Shown here: piece after piece, positions 43,041-51,901 of the stretch
Numbering within the stretch: position 1 is the stretch's first letter
How the letters are laid out: each line of letters starts with the position of its first letter
DNA from: JAHECW01 sp964641415
GTDB taxonomy: Bacteria > Acidobacteriota > Thermoanaerobaculia > Thermoanaerobaculales > Sulfomarinibacteraceae
Direction of reading: 5' to 3'
DNA: 64,000 nt
NCBI GenBank assembly: GCA_964641415.1
Contig: CAZXMW010000004.1
Coordinates: 1 to 64,000, forward strand
Program-made: the position numbers and the translations under genes
The notes under the pieces: model-generated
What the model was told of the DNA's origin: nothing
What the model saw: the letters and a program-made list of their open reading frames with translations, nothing else
The model's database searches: none

Positions 43041-44555
43041 TCAGAACAGTTTCTTCCGTTTGTCGGATGACGGAATCGCCATCTCCTCGCGATACTTGGC
43101 GACCGTTCTGCGAGCCAGGCGGATGCCCTCGCGCTGCAGCATTCGCATGATCTTGGAATCCGACAGCGGCCGCTCGGGATCCTCGGCCTCGACCAGCTTC
43201 CGGATCCGCTCCTTGACCACCAGCGATGACACATTTTCGCCGCGCGCCGAATCGACCCCGGAGTGGAAGAAGTACTTCATGGGGAACAACCCGCGCGGAG
43301 TGTACATGTACTTGTTGCTCACGACCCGGGAGATCGTCGACTCGTGCATGCCGATGTCCTCGGCGACCTGGCGCAATACCATGGGTCTGAGGTGCTCGAT
43401 GCCGTGGTCGAGGAAGTCGCGTTGGAAGGTCACGATGCTCCTGGCGACCTTGTAGATGGTCCTCTGGCGCTGGTCGATGCTCTTCATCAGCCAGACCGCG
43501 TTGCGCATCTTGTCGCGCAGGTAGCCGGCGACCTGGGGATCGACGGCTCCGCCCTCGAGCATCCGCGCGTACTTGGAGTTGATCCGGAGCCTGGGCAGCC
43601 CGTCGTCGTTGAGATGGATGGTGTACTCGTCGTCCACCTTCCGAATGTGGACGTCTGGTTCGATGTACTGGTTGCGTCCGTTGTGAAAGGTGCGGCCGGG
43701 CTTGGGCTCGAGACCGTGGACCACGTCGACCACGCTCTTGAGGTCCTGGACGTTGCAGCCGCAAGCCTGCGCCACCTGCTCCCAGCGCTGGTGCAGCAGT
43801 GCCTCCCATTGCTCCACGATCACCAGCCGCGTGCGCCGGAGGACCTCGAGATCGTCGTCGTCGCCGGCTTCGGCGAGCAGCTGGTCGATCTGCATGCCGA
43901 GGCATTCCTGCAGGGTTCGCGCCCCGACCCCGGGCGGATCGAGGGATCTGACGACCCCGAGGGCCTCGGCCAGCTCGACGGGAGTTGCACCGGTCGCGGC
44001 GACGATCTCCTCATCGGTCGCCCGGAGAAAACCGTCCTCGTCCAGGTTGCCGATGATGTACTCGGCGATGTCGATGATGCCGGGGCTGCAGTCGAGCAGG
44101 TGGAGCTGCCATACCAGGTGGTCGGCCAGACCGCCGGTGACCGACATGATGTTCTCGAGCGGCACTCCGCCTCCCGGATCGCCGGCTGCCATGGACGGCC
44201 CCTCGGGTCGGTGGTCGGCCAGGTAGTCGGCGAAAAAGGCCTCGACGTCGATGTCCCCGTACGCCTCCTCCTCGGACGGCATCGAATCGTCCGCCTGATC
44301 GACCGATGAAGCCTCCGGGTCGCTTTCTTCTCCCGACGCCCCGGATTCCCCGTCCGCCGACGACGGCGGGTCGTCCGTCGGATGAGCTTCGTCGCTGTCC
44401 TCGACGTCCAGCACCGGATTCTCCAGGATCTCCTGGGCGAGAGTCTCCTCGAGCTCCAGACGCGACAGCTGAAGCAGCTTGATCGCCTGCTGCAGCGACG
44501 GCGTCATGACCAGTCGCTGGGCCAGCTTCAGTCTGAGTTTCTGCTCGAGTGCCAT
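43041..44555 (-). CDS. rpoN: RNA polymerase sigma-54 factor
   Basis: 504 residues. Region I is glutamine/leucine-rich (LVMTPSLQQAIKLLQLSRLELEE). An acidic region II follows (DEAHPTDDPPSSAD... about 55-130). The core-binding part, the helix-turn-helix and the RpoN box ARRTVAKYRE near the C-terminus complete it. It needs bacterial enhancer-binding proteins; none is encoded in this window. Confidence 0.95.
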   Translation of the reverse strand: MALEQKLRLKLAQRLVMTPSLQQAIKLLQLSRLELEETLAQEILENPVLDVEDSDEAHPTDDPPSSADGESGASGEESDPEASSVDQADDSMPSEEEAYGDIDVEAFFADYLADHRPEGPSMAAGDPGGGVPLENIMSVTGGLADHLVWQLHLLDCSPGIIDIAEYIIGNLDEDGFLRATDEEIVAATGATPVELAEALGVVRSLDPPGVGARTLQECLGMQIDQLLAEAGDDDDLEVLRRTRLVIVEQWEALLHQRWEQVAQACGCNVQDLKSVVDVVHGLEPKPGRTFHNGRNQYIEPDVHIRKVDDEYTIHLNDDGLPRLRINSKYARMLEGGAVDPQVAGYLRDKMRNAVWLMKSIDQRQRTIYKVARSIVTFQRDFLDHGIEHLRPMVLRQVAEDIGMHESTISRVVSNKYMYTPRGLFPMKYFFHSGVDSARGENVSSLVVKERIRKLVEAEDPERPLSDSKIMRMLQREGIRLARRTVAKYREEMAIPSSDKRKKLF

Positions 44556-44663
44556 TCCTGATCTTCCATCCGGGCCCCGATGGGTCCGGCGTGTCGTGTC
44601 TTCGCTGCCGTTCAGGCCGTTCCCTGAGCCACCGACCGACGGTCGTGACCGGCGGCGCGGCCG

Positions 44664-45398
44664 CTACAGGCGAAAGTCAGTTCCGAGGTAGATCCTCCGA
44701 ACATCCTCGTCATCGGCAAGGTCGCGCGGGTGTCCCGTTGCAAAGATCTTGCCGTCCTTGATTATATAGGCGCGGTCGGTGATCTTCAACGTCTCCCGAA
44801 CGTTGTGATCCGTAATTAAGACGCCTATTCCCAGTAATTTGAGATGGGCAATGATGCGCTGAAGATCGAGCACCGCAATCGGGTCGATGCCCGCGAAGGG
44901 CTCGTCGAGGAGGATGAAGTTGGGTTCGGTCGCCAGGGCGCGGGCGATCTCGAGCCGACGTCGCTCCCCCCCGGACAGGGTTTCCGCCCGTTGGCTCCTC
45001 AGGGACTCGAGGCCGAAATCCCTGAGCAGCTTGTCAATCCGTTCGGCGGCTGTCCGTGAGGCGACGCCGAGGGCCTCCAGAATCAGCCAGATGTTGTCCT
45101 CCACCGACAGATGGCGGAACGCGCTCGGGTCCTGGGCGAGATACGCGACGCCCATCCTCGCCCGTCGATACATCGGCAGCCCGGTGATGTCCCGATCGCC
45201 GAGTGTGACCCGTCCCTCGTCGGGCTCGACGAGCCCGACCATCATGTAAAAGGTCGTGGTCTTGCCCGCCCCGTTGGGACCGAGGAGCCCGACAATCTCT
45301 CCCGGCGAGATCGTGAGCGTCACCCCATCCACAACCGAGCGTCCGCGGTAGGTCTTACGGAGCTCTCGAGCGCCCAGATCCAGAGCTTTCGGACTCAG
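44664..45398 (-). CDS. lptB: LPS export ABC transporter ATPase
   Basis: Powers LPS extraction with LptFG and LptC. Walker A GPNGAGKTT, signature LSGGERRRLEIARA, LLDEPFAGIDP, and the C-terminal YLGTDFRL identical to the usual end. The only ATG/GTG/TTG start (GTG 45332) would remove the first beta strand. A CTG at 45398, 6 bases from GGAGGA and overlapping the lptCA stop as CTGA, restores the normal N-terminus (LSPKALDLGARELRKTYRGR). I use that start: 244 residues. Confidence 0.88.
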   Translation of the reverse strand: MSPKALDLGARELRKTYRGRSVVDGVTLTISPGEIVGLLGPNGAGKTTTFYMMVGLVEPDEGRVTLGDRDITGLPMYRRARMGVAYLAQDPSAFRHLSVEDNIWLILEALGVASRTAAERIDKLLRDFGLESLRSQRAETLSGGERRRLEIARALATEPNFILLDEPFAGIDPIAVLDLQRIIAHLKLLGIGVLITDHNVRETLKITDRAYIIKDGKIFATGHPRDLADDEDVRRIYLGTDFRL

Positions 45399-47344
45399 GG
45401 CTGTTCCTCCGGGTAGTAGATGAGCTCGGTGCCGCCACCGATCGAGACCGTACCATCGGCCTGATTCCAGGTCAACGACTCTCCGGACGCTACGTTGCCG
45501 CGAGCATCCGTCAGCTGTGCCGGAGATCCGGTCACCGTGACGACCTGGGTCACGACATCGCGGATGGCGTGTTGTCCGGTCAGGAGGCGGCCCATCTCCA
45601 GGTCCCGGATCTCGATCGCGCCATCGGCCTCGACCTCGGTGACCTCGTCATCATCGCCGAAGCCGATGGCCAGGCGATTGGCGGTCATGGCGTGCTTCGG
45701 ATCGGAGTAGTGCACCGAACCGCGGAAGACCGCGCGGCCTTCCAGGGCCAGGTAGTCCAGCGAACGGGAGACCACCACAACGTCCCCGGAGCCGCCGCCA
45801 CTGGGATCCATCTGGTCGGCGGGGAAGGTCGCCCGCACGTGCCCTCGCGCCTGCACCACCTGCGCCTCGTTCTCATAGACCACCTCGTCAGCCAGCAGCA
45901 GACGGTGGCCCTGCCAGATTCGAGCGTCCTCACGCAGCGAAAACCGGTCACCGTCGTCCATCACGTCGAGCCGGCCGGCCGCGAAGCGAACCGGTCCTTC
46001 AGAACCTCGGGCGGCCTCGGCGCCGAGCAGACGAGCGTTCTCGAGCTCGCCGTGGATCTGTCCTCGAGCCTCGATTCGCTGCTCGCGGTCGAACAGGATC
46101 GCCTGGTCGCACGACATCCGACCGCGCCTCGAGGTCAGCTCGACCCGCGTCCGGCCGCTGATGTCGCCCTGGAATGTGACGACGCCGGTCTCCTGGATGA
46201 GGCGAACCCTGCGGCCTCGGCCGACCACGTCGTCGGCTCGCAGCCAGACGTCCCCCTCGAGCTCGACATCGGTCAGCTGGCCGTCCGCGAACCAGGCCCG
46301 GAGCCCGTTCGCCCGAGCGGACCGGGGCGGCCCCTCGTGCGGGACCTCGTCCAGACACACGATGCTCTGGGCGCTCATGGACACGATGCCCTCGGGGGCG
46401 ATCACCGCGCCGAGCAGCGAGGTGCGCAGCCGACGTTCGTAGTAGTCGGGGCCGCCGGTGAAGCGGACGTCGACCCACGGGCCGATCGAGCGCAGAGAAA
46501 CCTGCCAGTTTCCGGCGGCGTCCTTCCTCGACACCACGGTCTCGCCCGTCATCTCGACCCGGGCGCCGGTCGACTGAACCACCGACTCGACCCTGACGCC
46601 GCCATGCAGCTCGATCCGCTTCGCGGGGCCTTCTTCGGCTGCGAGCTTCACCCATCCCCGCGGCGCGGAAATCTGGGACAGCCCCTGGGTCAGCTCGACA
46701 CCCTCGTTGAAAACCACCGTTCCCTCGTCTCTTCGGTAGATCATCGAGGAAGCCACCAGCATGGCGCCGTCCTCGGCCCGCAGCGCGGCGTTGCCGGACA
46801 GGTCGATGCGGTTCTGTCGCACGCGGTAGGTGGCGCTCCGGGCCTGACCGAAGGTCGCCCCGTCGACGTAGAGCACCGGGGCCGCCGAAGAGAAAGTCTG
46901 ACTCTTGGAGTCAAACTCGCCGGCTTCGGTGTTGAAGAAGGCCCCGTCCGGGAACTCGACGTGAATGCCCCCCGTGAGCCGCGCCTCACGGGTTTCGATG
47001 TTGAAGCTCGCCCGCTCCGCGGTCACGGTCGGTCCCTCCTCGCCGTTCTGGAAGAGCCGAAGCCTGATTCCCTCGAGCTCCTGCCAGCCAGATTCCAGGC
47101 TCAGCGTGCGCAGCGAGTTGAGGACGAAGACCGGTACGCCCTTGACCGTCTCGGTGTGCCGGAACCCCCGGTAGAAACCGATCGCCAGCTCGGTGGTGTC
47201 GATTCCGACTTCGCCCGGGTCGAGGGTTGCAACGCCGTTGTGCTCCTGGGTGCGCCGGTAGCCGATGACCGCCACCAGGATCAGGAACCCAGCGATCATC
47301 AGGCTCGTGACGTGGCGAACCCAAATCCGGGCGCCTCCGGTCAT
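45395..47344 (-). CDS. Fused LptC-LptA periplasmic LPS bridge protein
   Basis: 649 residues. An N-terminal membrane anchor (HVTSLMIAGFLILVAVIGY) and LptC-like region (residues about 35-180: LRLFQNGEEGPTVTAERASF) run into repeated OstA/LptA-type strands (VVYENEAQVVQARGHVRA, ANRLAIGFGDDDEVTEVEADG, GESLTWNQADGTVSIGG). LptC and LptA are normally separate proteins of about 190 residues. The extra length suggests a built-in multi-unit bridge toward the outer membrane. The exact boundary is not clear by eye. Confidence 0.75.
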   Translation of the reverse strand: MTGGARIWVRHVTSLMIAGFLILVAVIGYRRTQEHNGVATLDPGEVGIDTTELAIGFYRGFRHTETVKGVPVFVLNSLRTLSLESGWQELEGIRLRLFQNGEEGPTVTAERASFNIETREARLTGGIHVEFPDGAFFNTEAGEFDSKSQTFSSAAPVLYVDGATFGQARSATYRVRQNRIDLSGNAALRAEDGAMLVASSMIYRRDEGTVVFNEGVELTQGLSQISAPRGWVKLAAEEGPAKRIELHGGVRVESVVQSTGARVEMTGETVVSRKDAAGNWQVSLRSIGPWVDVRFTGGPDYYERRLRTSLLGAVIAPEGIVSMSAQSIVCLDEVPHEGPPRSARANGLRAWFADGQLTDVELEGDVWLRADDVVGRGRRVRLIQETGVVTFQGDISGRTRVELTSRRGRMSCDQAILFDREQRIEARGQIHGELENARLLGAEAARGSEGPVRFAAGRLDVMDDGDRFSLREDARIWQGHRLLLADEVVYENEAQVVQARGHVRATFPADQMDPSGGGSGDVVVVSRSLDYLALEGRAVFRGSVHYSDPKHAMTANRLAIGFGDDDEVTEVEADGAIEIRDLEMGRLLTGQHAIRDVVTQVVTVTGSPAQLTDARGNVASGESLTWNQADGTVSIGGGTELIYYPEEQP

Positions 47345-47437
47345 GGTCGACCGCCGCCGCCGTCGGCCCGCCGAGCCGGCACCGGCCGCGCTCGTCCCGT
47401 TCGAGCCTCCGCGATGCCGGCCATCACCTTCGACCGA

Positions 47438-48391
47438 TCAGCGGTCGATGACCTTCCCCATGGCCCGGTACTTTTTGTAGCGCCGGGCACGGAGCGTGTC
47501 GGGCTTGAGCCGGCGGATCTGCTTGAGGTGGCGCCGGACGGCCGCTTCGACCGTGGCGGCCATGGCCCGCGGGTCCATGTGCGCCCCACCGTCGGGCTCG
47601 GGCAGTATTTCATCGATGATCCCGATCTGTTTCAGGTCGCGCGCGGTCAGCCGCAACGCCTTCGCCGCGTCCTCGGCACGGGTCTGGTCCTTCCACAGGA
47701 TGGCGGCGCAACCTTCCGGAGAGATCACCGAGTAGACCGCGTGCTCGAGCATCAGAATGCGGTCTCCCACCGCGAGCCCCAGCGCCCCGCCGGAACCGCC
47801 TTCGCCGGTCACGACGACCACGATCGGGACCGGCAGGTTGGCCATCTCCCTGAGGTTGAACGCGATGGCTTCAGCCTGTCCGCGCTCCTCGGCGTCGATT
47901 CCCGGGTACGCCCCGGGTGTGTCGATGAACGAGATCACCGGCCGTTGGAAGCGGGCGGCGAGCTCCATGACCCGAAGCGCCTTGCGGTAGCCCTCGGGAC
48001 GCGGCATGCCGAAGTTGCGTTGCAGCTTGTCCGCCGTATCGCGTCCCTTCTGGTGACCGATGACCGCCGTCGGTTCGCCGTCGAACAGCGCGAAGCCGGC
48101 CACGACCGCAGGATCGTCGCCGAACCGCCGGTCGCCGTGAAGCTCGGTGAAATCCGTGAACAGCGACGCGATGTAGTCCAGGGTGTACGGTCGATCCGCG
48201 TGACGCGCGACCTGGCACCGCTGATACGGTGTCAGGTTCGAAAAGACCTCATCGATGGTCGCAGCCAACGCCCGACGCGCCTTGACCAGCGCCGGTCCGG
48301 GTTTGCCGGGACCGGCGACGAGCTCGAGGTCGCGAACCTGAGTGCGCAGATTCTCGATCGGTTCGAGAAACGGGAGGGTGGGCGCAGCCAT
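47438..48391 (-). CDS. accA: Acetyl-CoA carboxylase carboxyltransferase subunit alpha
   Basis: Forms malonyl-CoA with AccD, the first step of fatty acid synthesis. 317 residues: LTPYQRCQVARHADRPYTLDYI, FIDTPGAYPGIDAEERGQ and VTGEGGSGGALGLAVGD, all diagnostic. The length matches the family. It ends 90 bases before lptCA starts. Confidence 0.95.
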   Translation of the reverse strand: MAAPTLPFLEPIENLRTQVRDLELVAGPGKPGPALVKARRALAATIDEVFSNLTPYQRCQVARHADRPYTLDYIASLFTDFTELHGDRRFGDDPAVVAGFALFDGEPTAVIGHQKGRDTADKLQRNFGMPRPEGYRKALRVMELAARFQRPVISFIDTPGAYPGIDAEERGQAEAIAFNLREMANLPVPIVVVVTGEGGSGGALGLAVGDRILMLEHAVYSVISPEGCAAILWKDQTRAEDAAKALRLTARDLKQIGIIDEILPEPDGGAHMDPRAMAATVEAAVRRHLKQIRRLKPDTLRARRYKKYRAMGKVIDR

Positions 48392-48507
48392 GGCCGGACT
48401 CTACCAGAGGCCGAAAGAACGGGTCAATTTCACAACGCAATCCGGACCACGGAAGGTGATGGGCCCCTCGCGCGCGGGGCTGACGCTCGGACTCGCCATC
48501 GAGATGC

Positions 48508-50193
48508 TCAGCCCGAGACCTTGGCCACGATCAGCGACGGCAGGTAATCGGCCGGCGGCTGAAAGCCGAGCAGCACCAGAATGGTCGACGCCACATGGCC
48601 GAGGCCCGGCTGCTCGACCGCGGGGTTGGCGGTGTACGCGTCGGCCATCACGCCGGTCAGCAGCCACGGTACCGGCGACAGGGTGTGACTGGTCTTGACG
48701 ACCGGCTCGCCGTTCGAGCCGCGCTTGAGCTCGCCTGTCGACTCGACGACCTCGATCATCATGTCGGAGTTGCCGTGGTCCGCGGTCACGATCATCGTCC
48801 CCCCTACCCGCTCGACCGCTCGCTGCAACCGGCCGACGCACTCGTCCACCACCTCCAAGGCGGTCACCGCCGCCTCGAGGACGCCGGTGTGCCCGACCAT
48901 GTCTCCGTTGGCGAAGTTGACGCGGAGAAAACGGTATCTCCCCGTGGCGAGCGCGTCGATGACGACCTGGCAGACCTCGCGCGCCTTCATGTCCGGGGCC
49001 CGTTCGAACGGGATGATGTCGCTCGGAATCTCGATCCAGTCCTCGAGCTCGGGGTCGAACTTGCCCGAGTTGTTGCCGTTCCAGAAGTAGGTCACGTGGC
49101 CGAACTTCTGGGTTTCGGCGGTGGCGAGCTGGGCGACGCCGTTGTGGACCAGATATTCCGACACCGTTCGGTCGAAGGCCGGCGGCTCGACTAGGTAGCG
49201 CTGTGGAATCCCGAGATCGCCGTCGTACTCCATCATCCCGGCGTAGTGAACCGCGGGCCTTCGAATCCGGTCGAACATGTCGAACTCTTCCTCGGTGAAC
49301 GCGCGCGAGATCTCGATGGCACGGTCGCCGCGAAAGTTGAAGAAGACCACGGCATCAGCGTCCTCGATGGGGCCGACCGGTCGCCCGTCGTCGCCCTGGA
49401 CCACGAACGGGGGCAGATCCTGGTCGATGACACCGGGGTGCTCCTCGCGGAGCAGGGTGACCGCTCTTCGTGCCGAGGTGAAGCCGCGCCCGAGACCGAG
49501 CACATGGGTTTCCCAACCCCGACGGACCATGTCCCAGTTGGCGTTGTAGCGGTCCATGGTGATCGCCATGCGGCCGCCTCCCGACGCGACGACGGCGTCA
49601 CAACCCTCCGCCCTCAGCTCGTCGAGCGTCGCTTCCAGGCGATCGAGATAGAGGTGGAAGGTCACGGGATCGACGTCGCGCCCGTCGGCCAGCGCGTGAA
49701 CCCGGATCCGCGTCACGCCTTCGTCCGCGAGCCGCCGCAACATCGCCTCGAGATGGTCGATGTGGCTGTGGACGTTGCCGTCGGACAACAGGCCCATGAA
49801 GTGGAAGGTCGAACCGGCATCCTTGACGGCGGTGACCAGCTCCCGCCAGACCGCACCCTCGAAGAGCGATCCGCCGGCGATGGCGTCGTTGACCAGCTTC
49901 GCGCCCTGGGCGAAGATCCGGCCGGCGCCCATGGCGTTGTGACCGACCTCCGAGTTGCCCATGTCGCCTTCGCCGGGCAGCCCGACCGCGGTTCCGTGCG
50001 CCTTCAGCTGCAGCCGAACCGGAGCGGTCGCCATCATTTTGTCGAGGTTGGGCGTGTCGGCAAGGTCGAATGCGTTCGCGGGATAGCCCTCTTCCCGGCC
50101 GCGGTACAGACCGACCCCGTCGAGAATTACCAGCACCAGCGGGCCGGGTACGCCGTCGCCGTCGGTCAGGGGTTGAAGCTTGAAATCAGTCAT
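48508..50193 (-). CDS. gpmI: 2,3-bisphosphoglycerate-independent phosphoglycerate mutase
   Basis: Interconverts 3- and 2-phosphoglycerate with two Mn2+. 561 residues: VLVILDGVGL, catalytic Ser in GDMGNSEVGHNAMGAGR, NFANGDMVGHTG and TADHGNSDMM metal ligands. ATG 50193 follows GGAAGG. It is slightly longer than the usual 510 residues but with no obvious foreign domain. Confidence 0.94.
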   Translation of the reverse strand: MTDFKLQPLTDGDGVPGPLVLVILDGVGLYRGREEGYPANAFDLADTPNLDKMMATAPVRLQLKAHGTAVGLPGEGDMGNSEVGHNAMGAGRIFAQGAKLVNDAIAGGSLFEGAVWRELVTAVKDAGSTFHFMGLLSDGNVHSHIDHLEAMLRRLADEGVTRIRVHALADGRDVDPVTFHLYLDRLEATLDELRAEGCDAVVASGGGRMAITMDRYNANWDMVRRGWETHVLGLGRGFTSARRAVTLLREEHPGVIDQDLPPFVVQGDDGRPVGPIEDADAVVFFNFRGDRAIEISRAFTEEEFDMFDRIRRPAVHYAGMMEYDGDLGIPQRYLVEPPAFDRTVSEYLVHNGVAQLATAETQKFGHVTYFWNGNNSGKFDPELEDWIEIPSDIIPFERAPDMKAREVCQVVIDALATGRYRFLRVNFANGDMVGHTGVLEAAVTALEVVDECVGRLQRAVERVGGTMIVTADHGNSDMMIEVVESTGELKRGSNGEPVVKTSHTLSPVPWLLTGVMADAYTANPAVEQPGLGHVASTILVLLGFQPPADYLPSLIVAKVSG

Positions 50194-50286
50194 TCGAATG
50201 CACCTTCCAGTGGCAGTCGGCGCCGGGAGCCGACGGACCGGTCCGGGACGGCGGTCAGAGGATCGTTGCGTCTCGGCGGTTGGACG

Positions 50287-51099
50287 TCATGCTTCGGCGT
50301 TCATCTTCGCCGCCTCGAGCAACACGACGGTGACGTTGTCATTTCCCCCGTGCTCGTTGGCGGCGACGATCAGCCGGTCGGTGCGCTCCTGAAGAGTCCC
50401 CGCGTTCGAGACGATCTCCGAGATCTCGTCATCGGTCAGCATCGAGTTGAGGCCGTCCGAGCACAGGACGTAGACGTCTCCGTTCCTGAGCTCGGTCTCC
50501 AGGGTGTCGACGCGTGGCTGCGAGCTGCCGCCGAGCGCCTGGGTGACGACGTTCTTGAGGGGGTGGGTTCGCGCCGCGTCCTCGGTGAGGAACCCGGCGG
50601 CGACCTGCTCGTGGACCCACGAGTGGTCCTCGGTCAGAACCTCGAGACGGTTGTGTCGCCAACGGTAGGCTCGGCTGTCGCCGACGTGACAGATGACCAG
50701 GTTCCGACTCGCGGCGGGATGCATGGCGGCGACCACGGTGGTTCCCATGCCTTTCAGGTTTTCGTCACGGTTGACCGCGTTCGTCACTCGCCGGTGGCCG
50801 GACAGGATGGCGTCCACCAAATGGTTCGCGGTCTCGCTGCGGTCACGGTCCCAGTGCTCGGGCCAGGTCTCGTCATTGGGCGACGACGGTTCGCCGAGCG
50901 AGTTGAGGATCTCGTCGGCGGCCAGTCGCGATGCGACCTCGCCGGCCGCGTGACCGCCCATGCCGTCGGCGACCAGATAGAGTCCGAGGGCGTCGTCGAT
51001 GAGATAGACGTCCTCGTTGAGCTGGCGCTTGCGGCCGACGTCGGTCGCTCCGGTCGCCTGCAACCGGTATCCGACCACGCGGTTCGGGTTGATCGCCAC
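50287..51099 (-). CDS. PP2C-family protein serine/threonine phosphatase
   Basis: 270 residues: ATDVGRKRQLNEDVYL, LYLVADGMGGHAAGE, ICHVGDSRAYRWR, LCSDGLNSMLTDDEI and GGNDNVTVVLL, the metal-binding aspartates of PP2C all present. It is cytoplasmic. The GTG start lies 6 bases after the DnaJ-TPR gene. It probably reverses Hanks-kinase phosphorylation; the kinase at 13-15 kb is one candidate partner. Confidence 0.92.
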   Translation of the reverse strand: MAINPNRVVGYRLQATGATDVGRKRQLNEDVYLIDDALGLYLVADGMGGHAAGEVASRLAADEILNSLGEPSSPNDETWPEHWDRDRSETANHLVDAILSGHRRVTNAVNRDENLKGMGTTVVAAMHPAASRNLVICHVGDSRAYRWRHNRLEVLTEDHSWVHEQVAAGFLTEDAARTHPLKNVVTQALGGSSQPRVDTLETELRNGDVYVLCSDGLNSMLTDDEISEIVSNAGTLQERTDRLIVAANEHGGNDNVTVVLLEAAKMNAEA

Positions 51100-51105
51100 G
51101 GCCGG

Positions 51106-51774
51106 TCAGTCTTTCCGCCGAAACCGACCGAGAAATCCCTCGCCGGACTGTGAACCGGTGTCGGCGCACTGCTCGACGACCTTAGACGCCTTCGCGTTGG
51201 TCGGGTCGAAATCCAGGGCCTGTTCCGCGAGTCGCCTGGCGCGCTCTTTCATGCCGACCGACAGCGCCAGCGCGGCGGCCTCGGACAGCATGATCGCATT
51301 GCCCGGCTCGAGCTGCACGGCGCGTTCGAGGTGGCGGAGTGCGTCCTTCTCCCGAGAACCGACCTTGGCTAGGCCGATGCCCATGAAGTAATGGGCCCGC
51401 GAGCAGTTCACGTCGTGGTCGAGGGCTGATTTGAGCTCAGCGAGCGCGTCGGTCAGCCGACCCTCGCGCATGGTCTGAGCGCCCTTGGCGGCGAGCTTCC
51501 GAGCGATCTCGTTCGCGTCCATGGCGGCGCCCGATCCGCCGGGCTGGCCCTGGGCGAGCTCGTCGTCGTACTTCTTTCGGCTGTCCGGACGGCTCAGGAC
51601 GTTGAACGCCTCGGTGATGCTCTGAAAACGTTCCTCGGACTTCTGGCGTTTCTCGCCGATGTGGCGATCCGGATGGTGCTCGAACGTCAGCTTCCGGAAT
51701 GCGACCCGGATCTGCGCGTCGGTCGCGTCCTGCTCGACGCCGAGAATATCGTAGAGATTATAAGATTTCGGCAT
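51106..51774 (-). CDS. J-domain protein with TPR repeats
   Basis: 222 residues. An N-terminal J domain (YDILGVEQDATDAQIRVAFRKL, then the HPD motif in HHPDRH) stimulates Hsp70. Residues about 95-205 form three TPR-like units (LTDALAELKSALDHD, DALRHLERAVQLEPGNA, RARRLAEQALDFDPTNA). There is no zinc finger or DnaJ C-terminal domain, so it is a class III J protein likely recruiting specific clients. Confidence 0.88.
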   Translation of the reverse strand: MPKSYNLYDILGVEQDATDAQIRVAFRKLTFEHHPDRHIGEKRQKSEERFQSITEAFNVLSRPDSRKKYDDELAQGQPGGSGAAMDANEIARKLAAKGAQTMREGRLTDALAELKSALDHDVNCSRAHYFMGIGLAKVGSREKDALRHLERAVQLEPGNAIMLSEAAALALSVGMKERARRLAEQALDFDPTNAKASKVVEQCADTGSQSGEGFLGRFRRKD

Positions 51775-51901
51775 TGCCTACTCACGGAGATTTCGCGGCA
51801 TCACCCGCATAGAATTAACTACCATAAACGCCGGCCCAAAGCAATGAGATCACAGCGCAACATTGTCCGAGAGAGAGATTTCCGTCAGCCATCTCAGGGA
51901 G
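51775..51901 (-). promoter_or_regulatory. Candidate promoter region of the DnaJ-TPR/PP2C operon
   Basis: The gap is noticeably A/T-richer than its surroundings. On the minus strand TTGCTT, a 17-base spacer and TAGTTA occur about 40-65 bases before the dnaJ-like ATG, with TTAATTCTAT just after. Only a motif match; no operator was recognised. Confidence 0.3.

Noticed and set aside
48001..48020. CGGCATGCCG, resembling the centre of the 18-bp palindrome
   Set aside because: Only the central 10 bases match and the flanks do not; expected by chance in GC-rich coding DNA.
45569..48547. 992-codon plus-strand frame over the lpt and acc genes
   Set aside because: Antisense shadow of lptCA and accA; His/Asp/Arg-rich translation without domains.
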